Shown: piece by piece, positions 35,807 through 43,965 of the stretch | Numbering within the stretch: position 1 is the first letter of the stretch | How the letters are laid out: every line of letters starts with the position of its first letter | Assembly: GCA_902780635.1 (NCBI GenBank) | Contig: CACZGH010000002.1 | Span: 1 to 64,000 of the forward strand | Direction of reading: 5' to 3' | Source: an uncultured Prevotellaceae bacterium | GTDB taxonomy: Bacteria; Bacteroidota; Bacteroidia; Bacteroidales; Bacteroidaceae | DNA length: 64,000 nucleotides | The notes under the pieces: generated by a model | Seen by the model: only the letters and a program-made list of their open reading frames with translations | Databases searched by the model: none | What the model was told of the DNA's origin: nothing | Program-made: the position numbers and the translations under genes

Positions 35807-36810
35807 ACTGCACCAATCTCTTCTTTGTAAAGCCGTATGCTCTCATTAACGATGGCATTCTCTGGCATCTCGTCAAGAAGGTCGAAGCGTTCAGCGGTAC
35901 CATTCTCGAACGACCACGTAGGCACGCTAATCTGATGCTTCTGTGCCATGACATAGAGCTTCTTGATGACAAAATATGAATGTGACGAGATGAAAAACTG
36001 CAAGCCGCCTTTGGCCAACTCATAGACTATATCCATGAAACGCGCTATCATCTCGGGGTGCAGATTAGCCTCAGCTTCGTCAATGATTACGATGCTGCCT
36101 TTTGACAGATAATGGTTGCCCAGTAATGCATCAAGGATAGAGATCTTCTTGATACCCTCGCTGGTAATGGAGAGATCGAACTTCTTGTTGTTCTCACCAT
36201 AGAAAAACCATGCTTTTTGTTTCTCGTCATAACCAATACGACCACCGATAATGGTCTCCAAGCTCTTTCTGGCATTCGAGAAGCTCTTCACATTACGCCC
36301 TTTGGTGGTAGGACGCAGAGCTTTGGCAAGATCGTAATAGGCATCGTCGAACCCGAAAGAACTGTAATTCTCACGCGCCTCCAATATGACATCACGCAAA
36401 GAAAGAATTTCCTTGGCCGGAATGAATATCGTGTTGTCGGTTTGTTGCTCAAAAGTATTGTTAACGGTTGCCACATTCTTTATGGTAGAACTGCCAAAAC
36501 CATAGGAAAACATTTCATTCTTCGAACTTTTCATAGAGAACGAAAGGCTAGTATATCCCTTCTTTACAAGTTCTCCAAGAGTAGGTGCCTGGAATGTCCA
36601 ATAGAGCTTGTCGGACAGAATCTCCTTTTCACTACGCTGTTCCTTACCACGACGATAGATTTCGACTGTACGCAGTGCTGCATACAGGGCTTTCAATATA
36701 AACGTTTTTCCACTGCCGTTATGACCGATGAACAGGTTGATCTGTCCAAGGTCATTGCATTCAGCCCTGTCAATCGGACCAAACGATGATATTTCTATAA
36801 TCTTAAGCAT
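35803..36810 (-). CDS. AAA/ABC-type ATPase of module B
   Basis: 335 residues. Walker A INLFIGHNGSGKTFILKALY (residues 24-43), signature region LSITSEGIKKISILDALLGN, Walker B GSIVIIDEAEANLHPEMIA, H-loop FFISSHSYFVIKKL. It belongs to the AAA_15/AAA_21 group of RecF-like ATPases, shorter than the ATPases of the other two modules. Similar ATPases head several anti-phage gene pairs. The stop overlaps the partner gene, and a heptamer array stands directly in front of its start. Confidence 0.82.
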   Translation of the reverse strand: MLKIIEISSFGPIDRAECNDLGQINLFIGHNGSGKTFILKALYAALRTVEIYRRGKEQRSEKEILSDKLYWTFQAPTLGELVKKGYTSLSFSMKSSKNEMFSYGFGSSTIKNVATVNNTFEQQTDNTIFIPAKEILSLRDVILEARENYSSFGFDDAYYDLAKALRPTTKGRNVKSFSNARKSLETIIGGRIGYDEKQKAWFFYGENNKKFDLSITSEGIKKISILDALLGNHYLSKGSIVIIDEAEANLHPEMIARFMDIVYELAKGGLQFFISSHSYFVIKKLYVMAQKHQISVPTWSFENGTAERFDLLDEMPENAIVNESIRLYKEEIGAV

Positions 36811-36839
36811 ATTGTGCGTTTCTAATGTAGGAAGTGTGA

Positions 36840-36955
36840 GCTTATTTAGTTGACAGTTGACAGTTGACAGTTGACAGGTTTATTTAGTTGACAGTTGACA
36901 GTTGACAGGTTTATTTAGTTGAGAGTTGAGAGTTGAGAGTTGACAGATGATGGGG
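36840..36955. repeat. TTGACAG array with GTTTATTTAG linkers
   Basis: Units TTGACAG and TTGAGAG from 36846 to 36948, with GTTTATTTAG linkers at two places. It separates modules A and B. Confidence 0.9.
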
Positions 36956-36961
36956 GATGGC

Positions 36962-37570
36962 TTAGCAAGCTAGTAAATCAGGATAACGAATTTCCTTTAG
37001 CTTAAAGTCAAAATCAAATTTCGATTCGTTATCTGGTGAATAAACAGCATCTGTCAAAACAGTCATTCCCGTCATGCTCGACTCAATGCCGTCCATTTCA
37101 TTCTCCTCTGGGAAGGTCTCCTTCCAAGAGAAAACAACCAAACGAATGTCATTTTGCTCTATATGCCCTCTGACTACAGGACTTGAGTATAATTTGCACA
37201 AAGTATTATACAACTGCACACGAGCCTTCTGACGTTTACCTATAACATGTTCGGAAGTGGAGCAAGACATTTCTACCAATATAGTCGTATTCGTGGTTTC
37301 AAGCATATAGTCACAGATTTCGCCAACATTTTCTTGCACAAAACTGAACACTTGGTCTATGCTGATAATACTGACATTCTGAGTAGCATGAACTTTTAGT
37401 TGTTCTCTTTCCTCAGGCTCTTTATTACACACATACTTGCAGCCTAAACAGGCATTGGGGTCAATAAGTGAAAAATCTCCTGCGGCTATCCTTTCCTCTA
37501 ACATCAGCACCTTATTATCAACCTTGGGAAAAGTGCCATAAAAGTGTGCTTCAAATAACTCCTTCAACAT
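36962..37570 (-). CDS. Partner protein of ATPase with Cys cluster (module A)
   Basis: 202 residues, family not recognised. It has a cysteine group CLGCKYVC (Cys41, Cys44, Cys48) that could bind zinc. The strand TTNTTILVEMSCST is placed like the nuclease-like strands of the other two partners, but the position of Lys is Ser (Glu100-x-Ser102), so if the fold is the same the active site is altered. The gene starts 5 bases after the ATPase stop. Its role as effector or regulator is unproven. Confidence 0.45.
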   Translation of the reverse strand: MLKELFEAHFYGTFPKVDNKVLMLEERIAAGDFSLIDPNACLGCKYVCNKEPEEREQLKVHATQNVSIISIDQVFSFVQENVGEICDYMLETTNTTILVEMSCSTSEHVIGKRQKARVQLYNTLCKLYSSPVVRGHIEQNDIRLVVFSWKETFPEENEMDGIESSMTGMTVLTDAVYSPDNESKFDFDFKLKEIRYPDLLAC

Positions 37571-37575
37571 ACGCC

Positions 37576-38829
37576 CTACATAGCCTTCATCTCACGATAC
37601 TCTGTGTACATATAGCGCATAGCCTCTACTAAGTCCTCTGCATTTACGCTGTATTCACCAGTCCTGGTATTTTTTTGCATCATATCCAACAGACGGCCAT
37701 CTTCTGTAGCATAAACGCTAAGTTCATTGGGGTCCAATCCAACCTTCTCTGCAATTTGCTTGTAGTGCCTTACAATGAGAACATTCAAATAGTTAAGTAC
37801 GAAAGGACTATGAGTTGTAATGGTACAGCCATGAGCTCGACCATCTTTACAGAGCTTCAGTATGGTCTCCAACAGTGCAACTTGAGTAAAAGGATAAAGA
37901 TTTTGTTCTGGTTCCTCAATGATAAATGTGGTACGGTTAGGAATGGTTAGCCTGTCAAATGCTTGTTCGTATGCTTCAAAGATTTTAAGAACGTTGGGCT
38001 CTCCTTTTCGTAAATCTGCATTAAATTGTGCGACAAGGTCCGATACTTCTTCTTCTTTATAGCCTGGCCTGTACTGCTCCAAGGCAATCTCACGTGTCAG
38101 AATGGAACGCAACTGTTTTACTTTTGATTCCTGCTCAAATGACTTTTTTATACCATATTCTGCGAAATATTGATTGCTGTAGTATTGCAGCATCACTATT
38201 AAAGGGGTCACGGACTGCAGTCCACTTGACGAGTTGCTCAACGGAATATCGTAAGTTTTCCCATTGATATGTTCTATACGGTCCTTGTTCTTCAATTGAT
38301 CAGGGTCATAATAGTATTTTACGCCCAGATCGAGAATATCCATTTTATTATTAGACTTGTAGAACTCACGCGCATTGAACCAATCAAAAAGGAAGCTGCG
38401 CAAGTTGGTCTGCCCTAACTCTAATCCCTGTAATTCCTGAAGTGTCACGGCATTTCGCTCTGCAGGAATATAGCAAATCTTCTGCCTGTTATATTCAGTA
38501 TCACGATTCAAATGTATGCTCAGTTCGCGATGATTATACTCAATCTCTATGAAATCAGTCTTAAACTGGACATACGATTCCTTATCCTTGTCGAAATAAG
38601 TCTCCATCTTATGAAAACCCTCAACAACGTTGCGAAAACTTTCGCCATTGACAATAGCATGCTCGTTACGAGTTGTCTCAACCTCCTTTTCTATCCACTC
38701 ACAAGTGCTCAGAATCTTGGCAACTGTACTTTTACCGCTACTCTGCGGACCAATAAGGAAATTGAAACGCCTTAGTTCCAATTCCGCCTCTTTTATGGGC
38801 CCGATATTTCGAATGATAAGATGTTTCAT
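37576..38829 (-). CDS. AAA/ABC-type ATPase of module A
   Basis: 417 residues. Walker A FNFLIGPQSSGKSTVAKIL (residues 22-40), signature-like LSNSSSGLQSVTPLIVML, Walker B TTFIIEEPEQNLYPFTQVAL and H-loop TITTHSPFVLNYL. This is the AAA_21-type ATPase that is often paired with small nuclease or unknown genes. It is the first gene after the UpxY-like regulator, 82 bases downstream of it in the direction of transcription, with only short GGATGAT repeats between, so it probably shares the capsule transcript. Confidence 0.82.
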   Translation of the reverse strand: MKHLIIRNIGPIKEAELELRRFNFLIGPQSSGKSTVAKILSTCEWIEKEVETTRNEHAIVNGESFRNVVEGFHKMETYFDKDKESYVQFKTDFIEIEYNHRELSIHLNRDTEYNRQKICYIPAERNAVTLQELQGLELGQTNLRSFLFDWFNAREFYKSNNKMDILDLGVKYYYDPDQLKNKDRIEHINGKTYDIPLSNSSSGLQSVTPLIVMLQYYSNQYFAEYGIKKSFEQESKVKQLRSILTREIALEQYRPGYKEEEVSDLVAQFNADLRKGEPNVLKIFEAYEQAFDRLTIPNRTTFIIEEPEQNLYPFTQVALLETILKLCKDGRAHGCTITTHSPFVLNYLNVLIVRHYKQIAEKVGLDPNELSVYATEDGRLLDMMQKNTRTGEYSVNAEDLVEAMRYMYTEYREMKAM

Positions 38830-38911
38830 GCTGTGTGTATGATGGATGATGGATGATGTTGGATGTCTGAGTTTTCCTTACTGAAAACGGATGGCGCGGA
38901 TTGGACGGATT

Positions 38912-39646
38912 TTATATCTTTTGTAGGAAGGGGGTGGGGATGTAGGCGGTGGAGATGAGGCCGATGCTGGAGAGGCTGATGACGACGCGCTGCTGGCCGG
39001 CCACACGGGCGACTTTGCCCTCGACACCGCAGAAGGGGCCTTCGATGACGCGCACGAGGTCGCCACTCTTGAAATGGCAGTGACGGGGCTGCACAAAGAG
39101 CACGTGCTCATTGTAGGTGCAGGTGGCGAGAACAAAATTGCGCATCTCGCGGGGGGGGATGATGAGGGGTGGGTTGTAATTGCGGGCGTCGCGGTGGAAA
39201 TGGTCGTAATAATAGCTCAGATAGGAGAGCTGGGGGGTGTCGCGCACATATTTCTCGGCCTCTGATGGGGTGAGGTAGGCGAAGAGGAGGTTGGGGATGA
39301 GTGGTGCGAGCTGCCGCTTGAGTTTGCCTTGGACGATCTTCTCGACGTAGCGCTGGGCGAAGTAGGCGTAGGCGCCGTCTTCGACGAGGAAGTCATGGGC
39401 TTGCCTCTCCCGGCCATAGGAGGCCCTGAAAACATACCACTGGCGGCTTGGGTGATGGGCATATTCTACCGACACCCCATTGTGCGTACTTTTCGCAATG
39501 GGGAAAACATTTGAGACGGTCTCAATGCTGGTCGCAGACGTGGTGGCGTCTGGGAGGGGATTCACATTAGACAATGTTATTATCGGGCCTCTATAAAATA
39601 TAAACAGGTCTCTTTTGTCTAAATCGACTGTAGAGTGGGGGTGCAA
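38912..39646 (-). CDS. upxY: UpxY-like NusG-family antiterminator
   Basis: Up to 244 residues. The NusG N-terminal domain is seen in RQWYVFRASYGRERQAHDFL, LIPNLLFAYLTPSEAEKYV and VLATCTYNEHVLF; the C-terminal KOW region is KSGDLVRVIEGPFCGVEGKVARVAGQQRVVISL. In Bacteroides such proteins head capsule operons and prevent early termination of that operon. It is the first gene of the long minus-strand locus. The ATG at 39646 overlaps a good -7 box (39644-39651), and about 60 residues precede the domain, so the true start is probably a downstream GTG or TTG. Confidence 0.82.
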   Translation of the reverse strand: MHPHSTVDLDKRDLFIFYRGPIITLSNVNPLPDATTSATSIETVSNVFPIAKSTHNGVSVEYAHHPSRQWYVFRASYGRERQAHDFLVEDGAYAYFAQRYVEKIVQGKLKRQLAPLIPNLLFAYLTPSEAEKYVRDTPQLSYLSYYYDHFHRDARNYNPPLIIPPREMRNFVLATCTYNEHVLFVQPRHCHFKSGDLVRVIEGPFCGVEGKVARVAGQQRVVISLSSIGLISTAYIPTPFLQKI

Positions 39647-39651
39647 AGGTA
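39644..39651 (-). promoter_or_regulatory. Candidate -7 box of the capsule locus promoter
   Basis: On the minus strand the sequence is TACCTTTG followed by C, matching TAnnTTTG. No TTTG is found 19-21 bases upstream. Inverted repeats of the kind that flank invertible Bacteroides capsule promoters are not evident. Confidence 0.45.
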
Positions 39652-39821
39652 GGCATTAAATTTGGATTAATAAAATTTAAATAGGTAAATAGTTGTTTTT
39701 AATCTAAAATGAGACATAATTGTCAAAAATAAAGGGTGAAATTCGGCTTTTTCGGGGGGGTGAGGACAAAATGTGGAAAATGCGAAAAATCGCGGAATTC
39801 TTACAATGGTTGACAACTTTA

Positions 39822-40190
39822 GGTAGTTGACAGGTGACAGTTGACAGTTGACAGTTGACAATTGACAGGTGACAGTTGACAGTTGACAGTTGACAATTGA
39901 CAGTTGACAGTTGACAGTTGACAGTTGACAGTTGACAGTTGACAATTGACAGTTGACAGTTGACAATTGACAGGTGACAATTGACAGTTGACAGTTGACA
40001 GTTGACAATTGACAGTTGACAGTTGACAGTTGACAATTGACAGTTGACAATTGACAGTTGACAGTTGACAGTTGAGAGTGCGAATAACTCGTCTACTTGT
40101 CTACTTGTTTACTTGTCTACTAAAAGAGATTGCGAAAAAATGCGGAAAGGACGGAAAAATGCGAAAATTATGTCATCTTCGATGACTGGT
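39822..40190. repeat. Longest heptamer array with attached octamers and conserved module
   Basis: 39826-40077 is about 35 units of TTGACAG / TTGACAA / GTGACAG with almost no linkers. 40083-40122 is an octamer run (ACTTGTCT / ACTTGTTT). 40127-40186 is a unique-looking module (AGAGATTGCG ... TGCGGAAAGGACGG ... GTCATCTTCGATGAC). The whole composite recurs inverted at 45062-45256. Confidence 0.9.
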
Positions 40191-40222
40191 CATATGCTGC
40201 ACAGGGGCTTTGAGCTCGTAGG

Positions 40223-40298
40223 TAGGAGGTCGGGCCTCCGAGCCCGACAAAAAATATTCTCTGGGGAGAATTTGCGGGCTCGGAGGCCCGCGCTCCTA
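40223..40298. repeat. 76-base composite hairpin of GC-rich palindromes
   Basis: Two copies of the element with core GGGCCTCCGAGCCCG, in opposite directions (40223-40251 and 40271-40298), surround an inner inverted repeat (ATTCTC ... GAGAAT). The full sequence can fold into one long hairpin. Single copies occur at 1395-1420 and 47113-47137. Confidence 0.85.
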
Positions 40299-40340
40299 TC
40301 ATTCATCAACGCTTTTTTAATTAGTAATTGGGGTGAGATA

Positions 40341-40370
40341 AAAAAAAGAGTCACGGGGAGTGACTCTTTT
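40341..40370 (-). terminator. Intrinsic terminator of the tRNA gene
   Basis: GAGTCAC / GTGACTC stem (40348-40354 with 40360-40366), extended by A-T pairs, GGGGA loop, and seven T after it in the minus direction. It lies 4 bases beyond the tRNA 3' end. Confidence 0.85.
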
Positions 40371-40373
40371 GGG

Positions 40374-40447
40374 TGATTCCGTTGGGACTCGAACCCAAGA
40401 CCTACTGCTTAGAAGGCAGTTGCTCTATCCAGCTGAGCTACGGAACC
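40374..40447 (-). tRNA. tRNA-Arg (anticodon TCT)
   Basis: 74 nt. Acceptor arm GGTTCCG / CGGAATC (one G-T pair), D arm GCTCAGCTGGATAGAGC, anticodon stem ACTGC / GCAGT with loop CTTCTAA, giving anticodon TCT, T arm GGGTTCGAGTCCC. CCA is not encoded. Its 3' end points to the capsule locus. Confidence 0.95.
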
Positions 40448-40503
40448 ATCAAATCGGGTGCAAAATTAATCCTTTTTTTGGGGATAACCAAATAAAAAGA
40501 TAA

Positions 40504-42165
40504 TTATTTGTATTTGTCGATGATAGTTTGGGCTTGCTCGTGGCCGAGCTCCTTGGCTTTGTTGAGGCTCACCATGCCGGCTTTTTTGTTGCCTAGCTGC
40601 ACTTCGGCGATGCCTTTGATGAGGTAGCCGTCGGCGTTGTCGGGGTCGAGGGCGATGCATTGCTCGGCGGTGGCGAGGGCCTCCTTCTTCATGTTGACAC
40701 GCAGCTGCAGGGAGGCTTTCTCGGCGAAGTAGAGGGGCTCGCGAGGCTCAAGTTGGGTGCAGAGCTCGATGTCGTTGAGGGCCTGCTGGAACTGACGGCC
40801 TTTCACCTCGCACTGCTCACGCTGGTAGAAGAAGTCGACACCCAGGCGGCCCACCATCAGCGAGTCGTACTGGTTGTAGTCGGTGATGGCCTTGCGGTAT
40901 TCGCCCATCTCGTCGCGCAAGTTGGCGCGGGCGAGGAAGTAGGGGGCTGCGTCGATGGTGTAGGGTTTGCTGAAGCATGCCACCGCGCTGTCGAGCAGGG
41001 CGAGGGTCTCTTCTTTCGGGGCCTGCAGCATGGTCTTGCACTGGGCGGCCTCATAGAGGAGCTCGGGCTTCAGTCGGTCGGAGTCGGTGATGGACATCAG
41101 CAGGTCGTAGGCCTGCTGAAACTCGGCCTTGGTGTAAAGGATCTGTGCCTGCAGGTGCTTGTAGAGCGACAGCGGGTTGATCTCGTAGGCGGTCTGAGCC
41201 TCTTGCAGGGCGCGGTCGAGCGTCCACGACTCATAGGGGATGTCTTTCTTGTAGATTTCCTTCTGATACATCAGCCGGGCGTAGGTGAAGTGCGCATCGT
41301 CTTTGTTCTCAGCCTTTTGCAGACAGGTCTGCAAGTCTCTGTCGGCGGCCTCGAAGTTGTTGTGGTTGACGTAGAACTGCGCGCGTGAGGTATAGCCCTC
41401 GGATGCGTTGGGGAATTTGTCGATGAACTGGCTCACCGTGCGGGCGTATTTGGCGGAGTCGGCCGTCTGGCTGGTGAGCATCAGGCCGATGATGGCCTGG
41501 TCGAGGTCATCGGCGATGGCGGTGGGGATGGAGGAGAGGCGCAGCACAGGGTCGTTGGCAGACACACCGGTGGCGGTGAAGCTGGTGGGATATTGTGCGC
41601 TGGTGGCGTGTATCTCGTAGGTCTTGGTCTGCTGGTAGAGGCCTACCACCTGGCCTTTCTCATTGACGAAGGGGCAGCTCTTGGTGTTGTCGGGCACCTG
41701 CATGTCCATGATGTAGTAGGGATATTGGTCCATGAAGGTCTCCACGTTTTTCACTTTGGCGGTGATGATCTCGGGCTGTCTGACGGCATAGCCCACGAGG
41801 TAGATGGGACTGCCGGCCGCCGTGGGGGTGGTGGCGAGGGTGGCCGCCGTAGTCTTGCCATTGACATGGAATTTGGCCACGTCGTAGATCTCGTCGGCGC
41901 CGATGAGATACTCCACGTCCATCTTCTTGCCGGTGGCGTCGATGACCACGGCATGGTCGGCACCCACAAAGGATGCCCAGTCGGCGATGGCGGTGCCGTT
42001 GTTGTCGATGAAGACGCCATGGCTGGACTCGAGGATGGAGCCGTCGGCCCTAAAGGTGGTGAGTGAGAACACTGCTTTGGCGGCGTTTTTGACGGGGGCG
42101 GGCTGTGCATGCAGGTGGATGGCAGCCGCCATGAGAAGGAATGCAGATGTGATGATTTTTTTCAT
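40504..42165 (-). CDS. Secreted inactive trypsin-like domain plus TPR repeats
   Basis: 553 residues with a signal peptide (MKKIITSAFLLMAAAIHLHAQ). Residues 30-190 look like a trypsin-fold domain of the DegP type: SSHGVFIDNNGTAIADWASF stands where the catalytic His motif is expected, YDVAKFHV matches the Asp region, and TKSCPFVNEKGQVVG replaces GNSGGP. His and Ser are missing, so proteolysis is unlikely. Residues 230-553 are TPR repeats (for example ASEGYTSRAQFYVNHNNFEAADRDL and ALDPDNADGYLIKGIAEVQLGNKKAG). Probably a periplasmic scaffold. Start at 42165, directly before the signal peptide. Confidence 0.72.
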   Translation of the reverse strand: MKKIITSAFLLMAAAIHLHAQPAPVKNAAKAVFSLTTFRADGSILESSHGVFIDNNGTAIADWASFVGADHAVVIDATGKKMDVEYLIGADEIYDVAKFHVNGKTTAATLATTPTAAGSPIYLVGYAVRQPEIITAKVKNVETFMDQYPYYIMDMQVPDNTKSCPFVNEKGQVVGLYQQTKTYEIHATSAQYPTSFTATGVSANDPVLRLSSIPTAIADDLDQAIIGLMLTSQTADSAKYARTVSQFIDKFPNASEGYTSRAQFYVNHNNFEAADRDLQTCLQKAENKDDAHFTYARLMYQKEIYKKDIPYESWTLDRALQEAQTAYEINPLSLYKHLQAQILYTKAEFQQAYDLLMSITDSDRLKPELLYEAAQCKTMLQAPKEETLALLDSAVACFSKPYTIDAAPYFLARANLRDEMGEYRKAITDYNQYDSLMVGRLGVDFFYQREQCEVKGRQFQQALNDIELCTQLEPREPLYFAEKASLQLRVNMKKEALATAEQCIALDPDNADGYLIKGIAEVQLGNKKAGMVSLNKAKELGHEQAQTIIDKYK

Positions 42166-42179
42166 TGTGATTGAAGTTT

Positions 42180-42300
42180 CGCATTCGCTCAACGTGCAAG
42201 GAGTTCAGGAGTTGAGGAGTTCAAGGAGTCCAGGAGTTGAGGAGTTCAGGAGTTGAGACATTACCACTGCTTGCTGATGAGCTATGCGAATAAAGTTGAG
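42180..42300. repeat. AGGAGTTC/AGGAGTTG octamers and dispersed 28-base element
   Basis: 42199-42258 is a run of octamers AGGAGTTC / AGGAGTTG. 42270-42298 matches the 28-base element at 1446-1475 (ACTGCTTGCTGATGAG ... TGCGAATAAA) and ends next to the recN stop codon. Confidence 0.8.
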
Positions 42301-43953
42301 TTATTTTAATAATTCAATTGCGTTTTTGATGGCGGCGTCGCTGACGTCGCTGCCGCTGAGCATCTGGGCGATCTCGCCGATACGCTCTTCGTCGGTGAGG
42401 CGGCGGGTGTGGCTGACGGTGCCTTCGGGGGTCTCCTCTTTGTACACCTTGTAGTGGTGGCGGCCTTTGGCGGCAATCTGCGGCAGGTGGGTGATGCTGA
42501 TCACCTGGCGGTCGTGGTCGCCCATCTCCTCCATGATGTTGGCCATCATCTCGGCCACTTTGCCGCTCACGCCGGTGTCGATCTCGTCGAAGATGATGGT
42601 AGGGAGCTGGACGGCGCCGCTGATCATGGCTTTGAGGGAGAGCATCACGCGGGCGATCTCGCCTCCCGACGCCACTTGTGCCACGGGCTGCAGCGGAGTG
42701 CTGCTGTTGGCGGTGAAGAGGAAGGCCACGCGGTCATGGCCATCGTCACTCAGCGGCTTGTCGGTGATTTGCACCTCGAAGCGCACCTGGGGGATGCCTA
42801 AGGGCACCAGCCGCTTCTTCATCTCCTGCTCCACGGTCTTGGCGGCCTCCTGGCGGGTCTTCCGCAGGGTGGCGGCTTTCGCTTCGCAGGTGGCTTTGAG
42901 CGTGCGCTCCTTTTCTTTGACCTCCTCTATCAGGAGGTCGCTGCCGTCGATGCTGCCCAACTGCTGCTCCAGGGTCTGGCGGATGTCGATGAGCGCGCCG
43001 ACGCTCTGGACATGGTATTTCTGCTGCAGGTGGTAGAGGGTGTCGAGGCGGTCGCTCACCTGGTCCATCCGCGCGGGGTCGAAGTCCATGCGGTCGGTGT
43101 ATCGGGCGATGTCGGCCGCGATGTCTTTCAGCTCGATGTAGCTGTTTTCCAGCCGCTCTGCCGTCTCTGTGATGTCGGGGTAAACTTTTTTGATGGCGTC
43201 GATGGCGTGGGAGGCGGTCTTGAGCAGCGTGGTCACGCCTTGCTCGCCGGAGAGGGCGCTGTCGGCCTCGTAAAGGGCGCCTTTGATCTCCTCGGCGTGG
43301 GAGAGCATGCTGTATTCGTTTTCCAGTTCTTCCTGTTCGCCCTCCATGAGGCGGGCTTCTTCCAACTCATGGTGCTGAAACCGCAGGAAGTCTTCATTCT
43401 CCTGGTTTTTGCGGATTTCCTGCTGCAGGCGTTCCAATTCGCGGCAGACGGCCTTGTATTGCTGGAAAGACTGACGGTAGTCGTCGAGCAGCTCTTGGTG
43501 GCCGGCGATGATGTCGACGACGCTGAGCTGGAAGTCGTCTTGGTTGAGCAGCAGGTTCTGGTGCTGGCTGTGGATGTCGACAAGCCGTTCGCCCAGTTGG
43601 CGCATCAGCGTGAGGGGCACGGGGGTGTCGTTGATGAAGGCGCGGCTTTTCCCGGCGCTGTTGATTTCTCTTCTGAGGATAGTGTCGTGGGCGTCGTAGT
43701 CGATGTCATTCACCTCGAAAAACGCCTCCATCCCATATCTGCTGAGGTCGAAATGGCCCTCGATGACGCAGCGGTCTCTGCCGGTCTTGATGGTCTTGGT
43801 GTCGGCGCGCTGTCCGAGCAGCAGACCCAAGGCTCCGAGCATGATGCTCTTGCCGGCTCCGGTCTCTCCAGTGATGACAGAGAACCCGCTGTCGAATTCT
43901 AGGCGGAGTTCGTCTATCAGTGTGAAGTTTTTGATATGCAGATATTTAAGCAT
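42301..43953 (-). CDS. recN: DNA repair ATPase RecN
   Basis: 550 residues, full length. Walker A FSVITGETGAGKSIMLGAL at the N-terminus, LVDIHSQHQNLLLNQDDFQL typical of RecN, a central coiled-coil part, then the signature VASGGEIARVMLSLKAMI, Walker B PTIIFDEIDTGVSG and the ending SITHLPQIAAKGRHHYKV. RecN is an SMC-like protein that acts at DNA double-strand breaks. It lies 12 bases after the PorD-like gene, an order (DUF4835 protein, recN) that is common in Bacteroidetes. Confidence 0.96.
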   Translation of the reverse strand: MLKYLHIKNFTLIDELRLEFDSGFSVITGETGAGKSIMLGALGLLLGQRADTKTIKTGRDRCVIEGHFDLSRYGMEAFFEVNDIDYDAHDTILRREINSAGKSRAFINDTPVPLTLMRQLGERLVDIHSQHQNLLLNQDDFQLSVVDIIAGHQELLDDYRQSFQQYKAVCRELERLQQEIRKNQENEDFLRFQHHELEEARLMEGEQEELENEYSMLSHAEEIKGALYEADSALSGEQGVTTLLKTASHAIDAIKKVYPDITETAERLENSYIELKDIAADIARYTDRMDFDPARMDQVSDRLDTLYHLQQKYHVQSVGALIDIRQTLEQQLGSIDGSDLLIEEVKEKERTLKATCEAKAATLRKTRQEAAKTVEQEMKKRLVPLGIPQVRFEVQITDKPLSDDGHDRVAFLFTANSSTPLQPVAQVASGGEIARVMLSLKAMISGAVQLPTIIFDEIDTGVSGKVAEMMANIMEEMGDHDRQVISITHLPQIAAKGRHHYKVYKEETPEGTVSHTRRLTDEERIGEIAQMLSGSDVSDAAIKNAIELLK

Positions 43954-43965
43954 TGCTTGTTTAAG

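Noticed and set aside
39640-39830. Invertible promoter of the capsule locus
   Set aside because: No inverted repeats of about 19 bases flank the -7 box within 300 bases, and no tyrosine recombinase is encoded in the window.
39667-40050. Long frames on the minus strand reading (STVNCQL)n, also at 8637-9221 plus and around 35000 minus
   Set aside because: They are translations of stop-free heptamer arrays. No start signal and no non-repeat domain, so not proteins.
39822-40077. CRISPR array
   Set aside because: Units are 7 bases without unique spacers; no cas genes are present.
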